DNA of 50,017 bases. It comes from an uncultured Bacteroidales bacterium. GTDB lineage: Bacteria > Bacteroidota > Bacteroidia > Bacteroidales > Bacteroidaceae. The stretch's first letter is position 1; every line of letters begins with the position of its first letter. The stretch covers positions 1-50,017 of the forward strand of contig CADCIP010000023.1 of the NCBI GenBank assembly GCA_902801485.1. The letters run 5' to 3'. The position numbers and the translations under genes are program-made. Shown one piece after another: positions 49,681-50,017 of this stretch. The notes under the pieces were generated by a model. It did no database searches, had not been told where the DNA came from, and worked only from the letters and a program-made list of their open reading frames with translations.

Positions 49681-49881
49681 AAATAGAAAAATCCCACCGA
49701 AAAGAAAACTTTTTCCTCGTGTCCAAGAATAAAAAAGCTCGTTCCCGTGCTTCTTTTTCTCTCTAATTGAAATGTGGGAAAAAAACGGCCCACCAGTAAA
49801 TTCCTGTGTCAGACTTACTGCTTCATGTTTAAACCAAAACGGTTCTTCTGTTGAAATGTTAGAAAGAAAACAGAGAAAAAA

Positions 49882-50017
49882 GTTTACGGTTTACCGTTTA
49901 CCGTTTACAGTTTAGAGGAGCAGGTTTGAAGTACTGTTTTACTCCGCCAGTGGCGGCACTATCTACTGTTTAAACTGTCTCTCAACTTTAAACTATCAAC
50001 TCTCAACTTTCTCTCTT
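49882..50017. repeat. terminal heptamers and GC hairpin
   Basis: GTTTACC/GTTTACG units (49882-49915), a CCGCC/GGCGG hairpin near 49945, then CTCAACT/TTAAACT-type units to the window end. The array continues past the window. Confidence 0.75.

Noticed and set aside
49608-49793. 61-residue - strand frame with KVWNVHS-type heptad repeats
   Set aside because: Translation of the 21-bp palindrome array; no start context, and better explained as a DNA-level repeat.

Overview
This window looks like chromosomal DNA from a Prevotella-type member of the Bacteroidales. The reasons are: many promoters with the Bacteroidetes -7 box (TAnnTTTG); secreted proteins ending in the short sorting-type tail (YDLSGRK...KGIYIINGKK); families concentrated in this order (DUF6057, DUF3244-like, DUF2795-like, the multi-DUF glutaminase, GH97); and intergenic regions full of heptanucleotide and palindromic repeats. 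No insertion sequence, phage, CRISPR array or rRNA gene was seen. All family assignments were made by reading motifs, not by database search.

Layout. 1-360: a 52-residue peptide gene and a bidirectional terminator. 359-12008: gltX (-), then a + strand run of a 7TM-HD phosphohydrolase, an M60-like secreted metalloprotease, a DUF6057 membrane protein, a CxxCH/TolB-like lipoprotein and nagB. 12101-14884: a GH32 fructan hydrolase with a long N-terminal extension. 15000-19010: a candidate small RNA, a HAD phosphatase, and a compact module made of a membrane TPR-coiled-coil-HTH regulator, a divergent small DUF3244-like secreted protein, a nested hairpin element and a small basic secreted protein. 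19083-24475: a coupled pair of secreted proteins (-), two separate genes for the halves of a 5'-nucleotidase, and rplS. 24607-39194: secreted glycan- and peptide-degrading enzymes (GH27, a glutaminase-like protein, a Big_2 protein, GH97), a tRNA-Leu(UAG), and a tightly overlapping GDPD / calpain-like / NAD-epimerase operon. 39398-45287: a cohesin-like/dockerin protein, a duplicated cohesin-like protein, a DUF4160/DUF2442 pair, a cobalamin adenosyltransferase and a lipoprotein lipase. 45374-49375: four - strand genes (HPr-kinase-like, S24/S26-type peptidase, PqqD-like, ABC exporter) that resemble the tailoring and export half of a RiPP system.

Most notable signals. (1) The 5' leader of rplS, including a perfectly conserved hairpin stem, is present a second time, divergently, in front of the secreted-protein pair. 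(2) The regulator/DUF3244-like divergent region carries TGTTTC half-sites spaced at exactly 10 and 20 bp, mirrored by a second pair. (3) The RiPP-like block has its intergenic DNA almost entirely replaced by heptamer arrays, with the same composite present in inverted orientation on both sides of the pqqD-like and peptidase genes. (4) The same repeat types enter coding sequence exactly at the edge of, or inside, C-terminal sorting tails, and the heptamer form does so in a frame-preserving 21-bp step. (5) The tRNA-Leu promoter is duplicated in front of the GH97 gene.
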